Shown here one piece after another: positions 10,868 through 22,858 of a stretch of 64,000 nucleotides of DNA. The stretch is taken from the NCBI GenBank assembly GCA_024734495.1, contig JALMQS010000912.1, positions 124,001 to 188,000 of the forward strand. The letters run 5' to 3'. The position numbers were made by a program, and so were the translations under genes. Every line of letters begins with the position of its first letter. Positions within the stretch are counted from its first letter, which is position 1. The notes under the pieces are model-generated. The model was not told where the DNA came from. It did not search any database and was given only the letters and a program-made list of their open reading frames with translations. The DNA is from Forficula auricularia. Lineage: Eukaryota > Arthropoda > Insecta > Dermaptera > Forficulidae.

Positions 10868-12011
10868 TAAGTAGGTGGCTGATTCTCAAAAAAAAAATCG
10901 AAAAATAACTTCGATAATTTGATGGTAATTTTTTTTTACTATTATGGAATTTCTTTTGTAAATTTGATAGTAAGTACATGGGCTAATTGTCTAAAACGTT
11001 ATAGTGGTCTCCAACTTTTTTGACTTTAAAGGGGGTTGAGGGGGTCCATATAGATATGGGTTCTGAACAGTTCCAAAAAAAATATGTAATACCCGGAAAA
11101 AAATATGATAAATGGTGAGAGACAACATGGAACATAAACTTGTTCTTGTACTGGTTTACTGGACCGTCGTTTAGAAAACCAACACTAACAATTTGTATGA
11201 GCGAGGTGAGGGAATGACGAAACGAAACATTATTGCACAAAAGTAGAAAAAATAACCTTATAATTTTCCATGTGAATATGATACTTTATTAATACTAGAA
11301 ACACCCACAGATATATGATAAATGATACATAAATAGGCGCTTAACTTTTTACAACACGGTATGAGGGAATGAGGGCCCAAAATGTATACTTGGAAAAAGT
11401 TTTTATTTTTAATAGTTTTAACACTAAATCTCATCACTCATAGTGCAGTCATATTTTTAGAATATCAACAGTGACAACTTCTAAAAACTATATAAGGCAG
11501 CGTTCATTATATAATTTGAAATTATGTTTTAATCCTACTTTTATACAAGTGTGAGGGAATGATTCGTTTTTTAAGGACTTTTGACCCCTTTTATGAATAA
11601 CGGAAATAATAGTAATCTTAGCTCGCCCTGTATAATATGGAGTAGATTTTTCGGCGTAAATTAAATACTTGGGGTGTGTCTAAACTACCACCAAAATATC
11701 AACTTTTCATGAATTGAGGGCACTAATTTATTTAAGTTTAATTAGGGACTTGTTTTGGATCATATTTAACACAAATTATTTTTATCTCGAAAACCGATAG
11801 AGATAGGTATAGGATAATATTAACAAAAAAGTATTTTAATAAAAGGGCCGTTCTAAAAACGTGTTAATATACGGGGTGTTCCATTTAAAAAATAAATCTA
11901 TGATGTCCTTAAAAGTTAAATTCATTTAATAAAAAAATAAAGTTGCTACGACTTTTCGATGGAAGCCGAAACGTCGCAATGCTGAAAAATATTTTATATC
12001 GATAGAACAGG
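10868..12011. other. Unrecognised non-coding stretch
   Basis: No open frame or terminal repeat was recognised. GAGGGAATGA recurs (about 11208, 11364 and 11551). CCGAAACGTCGCAATGC at 11965-11985 resembles the second half of the ribozyme-like module, but lacks the first box. Confidence 0.4.
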
Positions 12012-12441
12012 TAAGACGATTAAACGTTTTATAATTGTTTTTATAAAAGAACTTTATTTATTTAATAGAATAAAAAATAATCAAGAATTTATTTAAAAAT
12101 ATATTTCGCATAAGCAGGTCTCAATTTTCTGAAAAAACAACACATTTTGATAGGTTTTATTTATTAGCAATTGGATGAATAAAAATGAATCATATGGTTG
12201 AATCAAAACAGGTGCAGGAGGTGGGGGATCCGGGGGTAGGACGAGGTTTCGGGGGTGGGGTCAAGCGGGATGAGGGGGGTACAGTGGGCGAATACTATAT
12301 ATATTTGTATTTTTTTAATTTGAAAACGGCTCTCAAATAAAAATCGACCTTTTTATCAGAATTTTAAATTAAAAATAATATTAAAATAAAGGTTCTAACT
12401 GAAGGAAGAAGTTACCGAGCATCGCTCGGTGCCTCCAGGTA
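12012..12441. repeat. Dispersed repeat ending in ACCGAGC hairpin (copy 1)
   Basis: About 430 bases shared with 20785-21217, including TAAACGTTTTATAATTG at the left, a G-rich block in the middle and a terminal hairpin ACCGAGCATCGCTCGGT followed by GCCTCCAG. The terminal hairpin suggests a Helitron-related end, but no canonical CTRR stop is seen. Confidence 0.55.
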
Positions 12442-12583
12442 CTTTATTTTATTTTACACTCATATGATTCCAGTAATTATTTAATACTTTTGTTTTGTCT
12501 AGCCACATATGAATTTCCATTACGTTTCGGACGCTTTTTCATTGTATTTTGTAATGAAACATATTTTCTATATATGGTATCTT

Positions 12584-13102
12584 TCTATACTTAATAATAA
12601 TCGGTTGTGCGACGACGCCGACGTGGTTTTTTTTAATTTTAAATCCTACTAATAGTTCATGACTAATAAAATGTATTAAAATTAAGAAATTTAAATTATT
12701 ATTTTATGGTTAATTGTGGTTAATTTACCTGGGGGGTTGAATTTTTTTTCAAAAAAAGATGTTTAAATCTTTACATTAATTATTTAAATTATTATTTTAA
12801 AACCCACTAATAATTCATGACAAATAAAATTTATTAAAATTAAGAAATTTAAATTATTATTTTATGGTTAATTGTGGTTAATTTACCTGGGGGGTTGAAT
12901 TTTTTTTTCAAAAAAAGATGTTTAAATCTTTACATTAATTATTTAAATTATTATTTTAAAACCCACTAATAATTCATGACAAATAAAATTTATTAAAATT
13001 AAGAAATTTAAATTATTTTATTTTAAAACTCACTGCGGAGTCCAGGGAGCTAAGTTCCCTGGCCAGTAAGATATACCCGCCGAAAGCGGGCTTTGCAACT
13101 GG
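12584..13102 (+). mobile_element. Non-autonomous Helitron, Hel-B family, with tandem repeats
   Basis: The 5' end TCTATACTTAATAATAATCG is followed by GCGACGACGCCGACGTGG, shared with copies at 21569 and 53250. The 3' end is CGGGCTTTGCAACTGG followed by T (CTGG stop, with an imperfect GC hairpin before it). The interior contains a 158-bp tandem repeat. Confidence 0.75.
12656..13020 (+). repeat. 158-bp tandem repeat inside the Helitron
   Basis: TTCATGAC begins successive units at 12656, 12814 and 12973, giving a period of 158-159 bases; two units are complete and the third is partial. The units differ by only a few bases. Confidence 0.85.
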
Positions 13103-13119
13103 TAGATTTATATTTTATA

Positions 13120-13926
13120 CTAGCTGCAAGGCCCACCTTCGGCGGCCCTCTTGCTAGCCAGGCCCCCACCCCACAACCCCAACACTCCACCCCGCACCCC
13201 ACCCTACTCCGACTCACTCCTAACACCACCCCCATACCCTCATACCATCCCCGCACCCACCCTCCGGATCCAGTTTTTACATTTCTAGTCTTCTAGTGAC
13301 CCACAAATTATGTATACAAAATTTAGTTGAGTTTGGGCCAAGAGAAAGAATTTTCATTTTTTGATCCCCCCCCCCCCCCCATTTTGGGTGGTTAGTTTTT
13401 GCATTTATAGCTTTCTAGAGGCCCACATATTATGTATACTAAATTTGGCGGAGTTTGCTCCAAGGGCAAGAATTTACATTTTTTCACACTCAACCCTTTT
13501 TTTTTTGGTGTTTTATTTGGGGAATTTTCTTAAACAAAAATTGTCAGAAATCACATCCCCTACAATAATAAAATTTGCCCTAGAGTTAATAGTTTAGGAG
13601 TTATTATTTGATAATTTTCATTCGTGTGACCCCCAAATCACCCTTTGGGGTCAAAATATCAAAACGTTATATAGCTAAAAAACGTAAGTTAGAAGACATC
13701 TGTTCCAAATATGAAATTTCATAATAATCCCTTCAGCCGTTTTTACGTGAATCGTGAGCAACATTTCGGTGGAAACCACTGAAACATACAAGCATACAGA
13801 CATACAGACAGACAGGAATTTTGTTGAGGGTGTTTTTGTTCATAACTTTGCTTGAAACGTGTGCAACCAAAATTTGGCGTGATTTGGAGCAATGTACAGA
13901 CAAAACCTTAATTTTATATATATAGA
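13120..13926 (-). mobile_element. Non-autonomous Helitron, Hel-A family (copy 4)
   Basis: CTAG end at 13120-13123, only 17 bases from the 3' end of the preceding Hel-B copy. The minus-strand 5' TC is at 13926-13925. The hairpin near 13136 (CCACCTTCGGCGG) has one substitution relative to copy 3. Confidence 0.77.
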
Positions 13927-14704
13927 TAGAGTATAGGTATGTTAAATTTGAATTTAAGTAGATTCTAGGATTCTAAATTTGCCATTAATTAAACTAATTT
14001 CCCTAATAAATAAATAAATGATTAAAAGTCAGTTGGATTTAAAAGATAAGGCATGTTTTGTAAAATCCATTTATCACGTTGATTGTAAAAAAATAAGATA
14101 ACAAATCCTCGTTCAAACTTTTTTCCATTTATTGCGATATTATCTGTGTGTTGTAGTGGTCGGTGAGTGCGAGTTTCCTGAGCCCGATCCCCTGCAAAGC
14201 AACCTCTAGCAAGCTCGTCAAGGACAGGACGAGTTTTTTTTTTTTATCGGAACTTATTAATCTAACATCGATATTGGCTCACAATAAGGTATCAATTTTT
14301 TCTTCACTTTTTCCCCGAAATACCCACGGTATTCCCGGCTAATTTCTCTCTCTAGCTTCCTCCACCAATAAGTCACTTATTACAGATTAAATGAACTCCA
14401 AGTTATCATTTATTAATTAAATGTTTATAAACATTCATCGTAGACATTATGATTAAAAAATTGAATGATTAAGGAAAAAATGTTTTATTAATAATAATCG
14501 CTCTTTTCCTCCTTATGTAATATATGTTCTAATACTTTTTAAACACATTTTAATAATGTTCTAAAAAAATCTGTCGTGATAAAAACAGTCCAAGAAAATT
14601 TACCATTAGTCCAGTCAAAAAAAAAATTTTGTACCAATAAATTAAGTAATAATCATTTCAAACAATAAAGCTTTAACAAATCTATGTAATCTATGTAAAG
14701 ACAA

Positions 14705-16064
14705 TAGTCCAGTCAAATTGTGCTCAAATGGGCCCCTATGGGGAAAGTTTTGGGGTAGTTCTGATTTTTTGCATATATATGTTTTTTGGGGCGCTGAATC
14801 CAAATCTGAGGTCTCCTACCAAAATTTCGTGACGCATCAATGTAGAAAATGCAAAAAAAGGTGAAAATTTCCATTTTTGGTGGTTTTACGCTTATAACTC
14901 GAAAACTATCAACTTTTCCTAAATGGCCTTCCAATGCAAAATGAAAGTTCATAAAATTTTCTACAAATTTTATTATTGAGGTTTTTTCTCTGACCGACCG
15001 TTCGGGTTCAAGCGCAAAATCCAAATTTTCGACCTCGGCAGCCCACCCAAAAACTCGCACTTTTTTCGATATTTTCCCATTTTAACAACGAAGGAGGATG
15101 TTTTCGACAAAGATCACTCTATATATTTTTAAACTATATTAAATTTGCTACAATTAAAACAAAGTTTCATCTTAATTGGATAATGGTAACCCGTGCCGCA
15201 ATGAGGTTGAAGTTTTGAAAAACTTGAATTTTTTCAAAAAATCTCAGTTTTTCCTTCATAAAATTAAAACTACTAATCCTAGAAACTTGATTCTTAACTC
15301 ATTTTCTAGGATATTTTATTGGCTTGAATATTTACTTGTATCACTTTCTTTTAAACCCTTAGATTTATAGATATCTAGCATTTTCCATGACAGGATATGA
15401 TCCGAATCCTCAGAAATGTCATGGAAAATGCTGGATATCTAAAAATCTAAGAGTTTTATCAAAAAAGTGGTGCAAGTATACGTTCAAGTCAACAAAATTT
15501 CCTAGACAATGAAATAAGAATCAAGTTTCTAGGATGAGAGGTTTTCATTTTATGAATGAAAAACTGCGATTTTATGCAAAAAATTGCTATTTTTCAAAAC
15601 TACAACCTCATTGCGGCAAGGATTACCCTTTATCCAATTAAGATGAAACTTTGTTTGAATTGTAGAAAATTTAATCTAGTTTAAATATGTATAGAGTGGT
15701 CTTTGTTGAAAACGTGCTCCTTTTTAGGTGCGAGTTTTTAGGACTTGCCGAAAGAGAAAAAATAGGCCAATTTTTAACTAGCATTTGGGCCCGAACGGTT
15801 GGTTGGAAAAAAAACTAAATGAAGAAATTTGTAGGAAATCTTAAGAAATATCATTTTGAATAGGAAGATTATTTACGAAAAGTTGATAGTTTTCGAGTGT
15901 TAAGCAAAAAAACGCCAAAAAATGGATATTTTCACATATTTTGCATTTTCTTCAATTTTGGTGGGAGACCGCAGATTTGGATACAGCGCCCCGAAAAACA
16001 TACATATATGGAAAAAATCAGAACTACCCAAAAATTCCCATTTGAGCACAATTTGACTGGACTA
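14705..16064. repeat. FB-1 foldback element, long copy (1.36 kb palindrome)
   Basis: Ends TAGTCCAGTCAAATTGTGCT and its exact inverse. Almost the whole element is an inverted repeat centred near 15390: the block around TAGATATCTAGCATTTTCC at 15365-15385 faces its inverse near 15420-15440, and the outer blocks match to the ends. The arms are roughly 650 bases. There is no coding; the flanks start and end with TA. Confidence 0.88.
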
Positions 16065-16091
16065 ATAATGAGAGAATTTTGAAGAAAAAAA

Positions 16092-16655
16092 ATAAGCTGA
16101 CGTGTTCTGACGTGGCCATGCACTTGACTTTACCATACAACCTGGCCCCTCACTTATATTTTATATTTAATAAAATTATTTATAATCATGTAAGGGAGGG
16201 GGGTTAGTTTTTGCATTTTTAGACTCTTGGGGGCCCACTGATTATGTATGCAAATTTTGGTTGAGTTTGGTCAAATGGCCAAGATTTTGAATTTTTAACC
16301 CCCCCCTTCCACCCCCTTAATTTTGGCTCGATATGCACCAAAATCTAATCAGCTCTTAACCTCAATGGACCAAAGCTATGTGTGAAATTTGGTTTCGACA
16401 TTCACACTAGTTTTTGAGCTAGTTCGTCCAGAAAAATTTGGTAACGCACAGACAAACAGACATTTTGACAAAACAATTATTATCTCAAAAAGTATAATTT
16501 TTTCGATGTTCACTTATTAGAGCTTTTTTGTAAAGCGAAATGCCATGGTTTTGCTCAATTTTTTTATTCAAAATAGTTTCAGGCGTTTTGGAGATATTTC
16601 GAAAAAAACAACACTTTTTTCATGCACCATTACAATACTTGACCATACTTTTATA
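16092..16655 (+). repeat. G-family repeat (copy 1)
   Basis: Starts AATAAGCTGACGTGTTCTGA and carries ACTTTACCATACA shortly inside. It ends around TTGACCATACTTTT. The interior contains the module GTTAGTTTTTGCATTTTTAG ... ACAAAATTTGGTTGAGTTTG. The right inverted motif is degraded. Confidence 0.7.
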
Positions 16656-16934
16656 TTTTACTCTTCTACTTTATTATACTTATTATCTCTATCTCCTTGT
16701 ATTGACTTTAAGATGTGTCACTCGCTTTTTCTTGCTAAATTATGAATTTACAATTTTAAAATTTCAACACACATCGCGTGATTGTTATCTTTCAGGCCTC
16801 ATTTCTTTTCTTTACGCCCCCTGCTGATAATAGTGCTAGGTGAGCTGACATTTTCAATTCACTTGAATTTTTTTTCCTTAGGTTAGTAGGAGATTAAGAA
16901 ATTACGCATATTACCAGGAATCAGCAAACTTTGT

Positions 16935-17030
16935 TTATAACTTTTAAGGAGTTCGGTGTTGGTTCTAGGTGAAACATTTTAATATAATAATAAAACTTGA
17001 GTAAGATACGAGGTAGGTTTCACTTTTTTT
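16935..17030. repeat. Tail motif of the hairpin family (GGTGTTGG...GGTGAAACAT)
   Basis: Carries GTTCGGTGTTGGTTCTAGGT, then GAAACAT, and later GAGGTAGGTTTCAC, the same pair of motifs found beside the hairpins at 17546, 34967 and 35685. No long hairpin is present here. Confidence 0.5.
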
Positions 17031-17545
17031 TGTTTTTTGTAAAATAAGCTGACGTGTTCTGATGAGGCCATCCACTTGACTTTGCCATATAACCTGGCCC
17101 CTCACTTATATTTAATATTTAATAAAATTATTTATAATCATGTAGGGGAGGGGGTTAGTTTTTGCTTTTTAGACTTCTGGGGTCCCACTGATGTATATAA
17201 AATTTGGTTGAGTTTGATCAAATGGCCATGATTTTAATTTTTTGACCATGCACCCTCCCCCCCCCTTTGGCTGTTAGTTTTTGCATTTTTAGACTTCTGG
17301 GGGTCCACTGAATATGTATACAAAATTTGGTTGAGTTTGCTCAAACGGCCTAGATTTTTAATTATTAACCCCCTCCACTTGGGTCGATATGCACCAAAAT
17401 CTAATCAGCCCTTAATCTCAATGGACCAAAACTACGTGTGAAATTTGGTTTCAATATTCACACTAGTTTTTGAGCTAGCTCGTCCACAAAATTTGGTAAC
17501 GCACATACTAGCAGACTAACAGACATTTTGACAAAACAATTATTA

Positions 17546-17759
17546 ATTAATAGAGTAAAGGGTGTGTAGTTTCACAGTCAATGAAATAAAACTCAAAGAG
17601 GTTTATACAAACTCAATATATTTCGGATTATTAGTCCGAAATATATTGAGTTTGTATAAACCTCTTTGAGTTTTATTTCATTCACTGTGAAACTACACAC
17701 TCTTTACTCTATTAATTAACATCATGTTTCACCTAAAACATACACCACTTTCTATAAGT
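17546..17759. mobile_element. Near-perfect hairpin insertion, 214 bp, with 13-bp TSD
   Basis: AAAACAATTATTA is duplicated at 17533-17545 and 17760-17772, and the uninterrupted G copies have it once. Inside, arms of about 75 bases (17560-17630 versus 17645-17715) pair almost perfectly around CGGATTATTAGTCCG. The right side carries the conserved tail ATGTTTCACCTAAAACATAC. Confidence 0.85.
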
Positions 17760-17875
17760 AAAACAATTATTATCTCGAAAAATATAATTTTTTCGATGTT
17801 CACTTATTAGGGCTTTTTTGTAGACCGAAATGCCATGGTTTCGCTCAATTTTTTTAATCGAAATATTTTCAGCCT

Positions 17876-18117
17876 AAAGTTAAGTAGGTTTATTACTAAA
17901 TTATAATTCTGCTGAGAATGAAATACAAGATATTATTGTTACTGTCACTAAAAGAGGAGACAGAGGGGAATGCCGCATTGGATTTCCTTTACATGACTTT
18001 TCAAAACCCTGAAGATGGAGGGAATAGCCTCCGAAACATCGGTTTTATGAATAAAAAGATAGTGTAAATTATCTTCTTCTTTTTTGGACTACCTCATCGA
18101 TATCCACTTAATAGTTT
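17876..18117 (+). repeat. Foldback remnant with ribozyme-like module
   Basis: Inserted in G copy 2. It contains CTGAAGATGGAGG...CCTCCGAAACATCGG at about 18010-18042 (the CTGANGA, hairpin, GAAAC pattern) and ends TTTTTTGGACTACCTC. It is related to 59526-59714; the left arm is largely lost. Confidence 0.6.
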
Positions 18118-18604
18118 AAGCCGTTTTTGAGATATTTCGAAAAAAGAAGGAAAAAACCACTTTTTTTATGCTGCGATTACAAACTAGACCATACCCTGTA
18201 TGGTAAAGTAAAAACAGATTGTAAAAATTTTAAGCTCGGCAGGCCAAGTATCAGACTTACTTAATGAAACAATAGGTATGTTTATTTTTATTTCTATTAC
18301 TATAAAGCAAATAGAAAGAGTTTCTCGTATGTAATGTATATTAAAAGTTAAATAGAAATTAATATTTATTCTGAAATACCAAACAATATTTTTCCTGATT
18401 CGTTAGTATTCATTTAATAATTAGTTATAACAATTGTGTGTTTTTATTATTAATATGTTTCCTTAAAAACTGTACATGTAAGTAGATTTATTTATTTTTC
18501 AAATGAATATTACTAGTATAAGTGGGTATGTAGGTTTTACTGTAAATGGATTTTTTTTTAATAATAATTTATTAATTTCACTGTGCTCGACAAAAATTAA
18601 ACAA

Positions 18605-18667
18605 CAATTTCTAACCGTAAACCTAACAATGGATTCCAGTAGAGTTTTATGCAATTTTTCGATTTTT
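18605..18667 (+). repeat. FB-2 foldback arm, left piece (split copy)
   Basis: CCTAACAATGGATTCCAGTA and following bases match one arm of the 26908-27530 palindrome. The match stops where G copy 3 starts and resumes at about 19905. Confidence 0.7.
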
Positions 18668-19904
18668 ACTTTACCATACATATGGCTATGGACAAGTATT
18701 GTAATCGTGCATGAAAACAGTGGTTCTTTTGCTTCTTTTTTTCAAAATATCTAAAAAACGGAACAAATAAATTCCCTAATAACAAATCGCCTTTAGAAAT
18801 TTTTTATAGTAATTCATAACAATAAAATTTTAAATTGAGTTTAATGCACAACCGCTGATATGGTCACCTCAAAACTTTTCCGCATTAACCCTTTTCCCCG
18901 CAAACCTCTTTGATCAAGGAGTTTTCTAAACTGGCTGAAGAAGAAAAACTAATTGAGCATTAAATTGATCACGCATACTTAAATCGTTGTGAAGCTAAAA
19001 GTAAGCGTTGGTCTCTTAAACCACATGAAGGTAATTCACGGAAACTATTTTGAATAAAAAAAATTGAGCGAAACCATGGCATTTGGGTCTACAAAAAAGC
19101 CCTAATAAGTGAACATCGAAAACATTATATTTTTCGAGATAATAATTGTTTTGTCAAAATGTGCGTTACCCAATTTTTGTGGACCAGCTAGATCAAAAAC
19201 TAGTGTGAATATCAAAACCAAATTTCACTCGTAGTTTTGGTCTCTCCCGACCTCTGTCTTTCCCCGACACTTATAACCCTTCAAACCTTCAAAACCCGGG
19301 TGCACAGACACCTAAGCCTCCAGCCTTTAAAAATTAGAACCATTTGTCCGATTTGTTTTGGTGCATTGAGATTAAAAGCTGATTATATTTTGGTGCATAT
19401 CAAACCAAAATTAAGGGGGTGGAGGGGGGGGGGGTTAAAATTAAAAATCTAGGCCATTTGAGCAAATTCAACCAAATTTTGTATACATAATCAGTGGGTC
19501 CCCAGAAGTCTAAAAATGCAAAAACTAACCGCCCAAAATGTGGGGGGGCGGGGGGTGTAGGGTAAGAAAATGAAAATATAGGCCCTTGTACCAAACTCAA
19601 TCAAATTTTGTATGCATAATCAGTGGGACCCCAGAAGTCTAAAAATGCAAAAACTAGCTGCCCAAAATGTGGGGGGGGGGGGTGTAGGGTCAGAAAATGA
19701 AAATATAGGCCCTTGTACCAAACTCAATCAAATTTTGTATACATAATCAGTGGGACCCCAGACGTCTAAAAATTACAAAAACTAACCCCCCCCCCCCATA
19801 CATGATTATAAATAATTTTATTAGATATTAAATATAATTGAGGGGCCAGGTTGTATGGTAAAGTCAAGTGGATGGCCACATCAGAACGTGTCAGTTTATT
19901 TTCA
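18668..19904 (-). repeat. G-family repeat (copy 3)
   Basis: Minus-strand copy, from ACTTTACCATAC at 18668 to the complement of GCTGACGTGTTCTGA near 19890. It contains three copies of the TTTTGCATTTTTAG / ACAAAATTTGGTTGAGTTTG module (about 19460-19790). It interrupts an FB-2 arm, which fixes both its ends. Confidence 0.75.
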
Positions 19905-20155
19905 ATAGTTTAGAGTTTTGAGATATTATCGGTCAAAATGACAAAAATAGCCATTTTGACCTATTTTCTAGTCCCATTAGATATTAAACAGCAATATTTG
20001 AAATCAAAATATTTTGCTGATGTAATAGAAAACAGCTTCCTCTTTGAGTTTCAAATTACCGCTTGCTTTTATCTCGATTAAAAACTAAAACTACGTGATT
20101 ATTTATCAATATAAACAAAGATGAAATAATTCCATTTTTTACTAGAATTTCAATT
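19905..20155 (+). repeat. FB-2 foldback arm, right piece (split copy)
   Basis: AGAGTTTTGAGATATTATCG and the following ~230 bases match 26998-27240, completing the arm interrupted by G copy 3. Confidence 0.7.
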
Positions 20156-20784
20156 ATTAGAAAACAATTAAGTAAATAGTCTAGTATTTAGTGAAGTACC
20201 CGTAGAAACCGATCTCAGGGAGTTCCCATGTGTCTGTGGTCATGTACCACTAAATAAATGATAAACATTAAATTGTTTTTTCCTTATTTGTCTACACTCT
20301 TTTAAAATAAAATGGAAATTTTATTATTATTAGGCATCTGGCACGTATTCAGAAACTTTTTTCTATGTAGTGGTTATTTTGAAATAATATTTTTTAAATA
20401 TTTTAGGCATATCTACTCTTATTAAATGAGCAAAAATTGTATATTTATTTATATATTTATTTGTTTGTTTGTTTATATATTTGTATCTTGGTTCTATTTT
20501 GAAAACGACTCTACCGATTTTAATGAAATTCACGGGTTAGGGGGTTTTTTACAATTTGATCTGTCACGGTCTCATCTTCGACAAAATTGTTTTTGATGGG
20601 TTTTTTCGTAATCAAATTAATTATTTTCAGGTAGACAAATCCCATTCTTAGGGTTTTAAAAAAGGTTTCCCTTTTGCTTTTATACCCAGGCAGACGATAG
20701 GTTGTTTGTTTCATTGTTCTAAAAGGCCTTGAAGAAGTATTGTGATTGTGGATTTTAACATATTTTGTTCTCCCTAAACGTTAG

Positions 20785-21217
20785 AAATATTAATAAACGT
20801 TTTATAATTGTTTTTATAAAGAACTTTATTTATTTAATAGAATAAAAAATAATCAAGAATTTATTTAAAAATATATTTCGCATAAGCAGGTCTCAATTTT
20901 CTGAAAAAACAACACATTTTGATAGGTTTTATTTATTAATTGGATGAATAAAAATGAATCATATGGTTGAATCAAAACAGGTGCAGAAGGTGGGGCGCAG
21001 TGGTGGGGAATCCGGGGGTAGGGAGAGGTTTCGGGGGTGGGGTCGAGCGGGGTGGAGTTGGGGGGGGGGCTACATTGGGCGACTATTATATATTTTTTTA
21101 TTTTTTTAATTTGAAAGCGGCTCTCAAATAAAAATCAATCTTTTTATCAGAATTTTAAATTAAAATAAAGCTTTTAACTGAAGGAAGAAGTTACCGAGCA
21201 ACGCTCGGTACCTCCAG
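20785..21217. repeat. Dispersed repeat ending in ACCGAGC hairpin (copy 2)
   Basis: Second copy of 12012-12441, with the terminal ACCGAGCAACGCTCGGT hairpin and ACCTCCAG. Just upstream (20500-20535) lies a TTTTGAAAACGACTCTACCG phrase, common in Helitron-like repeats, so the element may begin earlier. Confidence 0.55.
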
Positions 21218-21568
21218 AGTACTATTACCTAATATAAGAATACCAGGTGCGAAAAAAATCAAATGGATTGTAAATTAATTATTTTATACTTATCAAAATA
21301 ATTTTCATCAAAAGTACTTAAATTAAGGTACTTTGAAGAATTTTTGATGATTTTTAAATTAAAGGGCTGGCAAATTAGAAAGGCACACCCCTACTTCTAA
21401 TGATTTTGTAGGGACATATCATGCGACTGGAGCGCCTAAGTAAAAATTAATATAAAACATGTTTATTAGGTTTTTAAAAGACTTATCTCAGGATACCCCT
21501 CTCGATAGATTTTATCATAACTTTCTATCTATAATTAGGGAAGAGCCTCTAAAATCTATCTATCTATA

Positions 21569-21835
21569 TCTATACTTATTATAATCGGTTTGCGCGACGA
21601 CGCTGACGTGATTTTTTTAATGTTAAAACTCATTAATACTTCATGACAAATAAAATTTATTAAAATATAATAATTAACCGGAAGGCTTAAGTTTTTTTTT
21701 TTTGAAAAATAAGATGAATTTTTTTCAAAAATAAAACTCACGGTATAATCCAAATATATTAGGAAAGAATTTATATTTAAGGTTGAAAATTTAAAATTTG
21801 AATAGAATATTTTTTCATGCATATCAGAGGGCACC
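21569..21835 (+). mobile_element. Hel-B family Helitron, 3'-truncated
   Basis: Begins TCTATACTTATTATAATCGG and GCGACGACGCTGACGTG, as in 12584 and 53250. No CTGG end follows; the sequence runs into a short GCATATCAGAGGGC fragment (SINE-like 3' end) and then a G-family piece. Confidence 0.6.
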
Positions 21836-21839
21836 CCCC

Positions 21840-22140
21840 CCCCTCTTTGGTTCAATTTCAATCAAAATCTAATCAGCTTTTAATCTCAATGCACCAAAAC
21901 TACATGTTAAATTTTGTTTTGATATTCACATTAGTTTTTGAGTTAGAGTGTCTACAAAAATTTGGGAACGTACCAACAGACATTTTTTGACAAAATAATT
22001 AATATCTCGAAAAATATAATTTTTTCGATGTTCGCTTATTAGGGCTTTTTTGTAGTCCAAAACACTATGGTTTCGCTCAATTTTTTTTTTATCAAAATAA
22101 TTTAAGCCGTTTTTTTAGATATTTTGAAAAATCGAAGCAA
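21840..22140 (+). repeat. G-family fragment
   Basis: Matches only the right half of G (AAAATCTAATCAGCTTTTAA onward to the TTAGATATTTTGAAAAATCG region). Left half absent. Confidence 0.6.
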
Positions 22141-22154
22141 AAAAAAAAACAAAA

Positions 22155-22858
22155 ATAAGCTGACGTGTTCTGATGTGGCCATCCACTTGACTTTACCATA
22201 AAACCTGGCCCCTCACTTATATTTAATATTTAATAAAATTATTTATAATGTAGGGGGTGTGGTAGTTTTTGCATTTTTAGACTCCTGGGGGCCCACTGAT
22301 TATATATACAAAATATGGTTGAGTTTGGTACAAGAGCTTAGATTTTTATTTTTTGACCCCCCCCCCCCCATTTTGGGCGGTTAGTTTTTGCATTTTTAGA
22401 CTTCTGGGGTCCCACTGATTATGTATACAAAATTTGGTTGAGTTTGCTCAAATGGCCTAGATTTTTAATTTTTAACCCCACCCCTCCACCCCCCTTAATT
22501 TTGGGTCGATATCACCAAAATCTAATCAACTCTTAATCTCAATGGACCAAAACTATGTGTGAAATTTGGTTTCGATATTCATACTAGTTTTTGAGCTAGC
22601 TCGTCCACAAAAATTTGATAACTCACAGACTAACTAACAGACTAACAGACATTTTGACAAAACAATTATTATCTAGAAAAATATAATTTTTTCGATGTTC
22701 ATTTATTAGAGCATTTTTGTAGACCGAAATGCCATGGTTTCGCCTAATTTTTTAAATCAAAATAGTTTCAGCCGTTTTTGAGATATTTCGAAAAAAAGAA
22801 AAAACCCTGTATGGTAAAGTAAAAACAACACTTTTTCCATTCGTTATATGGTAAAGTA
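22155..22858 (+). repeat. G-family repeat (copy 4)
   Basis: Complete copy: AATAAGCTGACGTGTTCTGA left, ACTTTACCATA near 22190, two TTTTGCATTTTTAG modules, and CCCTGTATGGTAAAGT at about 22807-22822, followed by a second TATGGTAAAGT. Confidence 0.78.

Larger units (their letters stand above)
17040..18215 (+). repeat. G-family repeat (copy 2), with two insertions
   Basis: Left end as in other copies (AAATAAGCTGACGTGTTCTG). The right end has ACCATACCCTGTATGGTAAA. It is interrupted by a hairpin element (17546-17759) and by a foldback (about 17876-18117). Removing both gives the usual G order. Confidence 0.75.
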
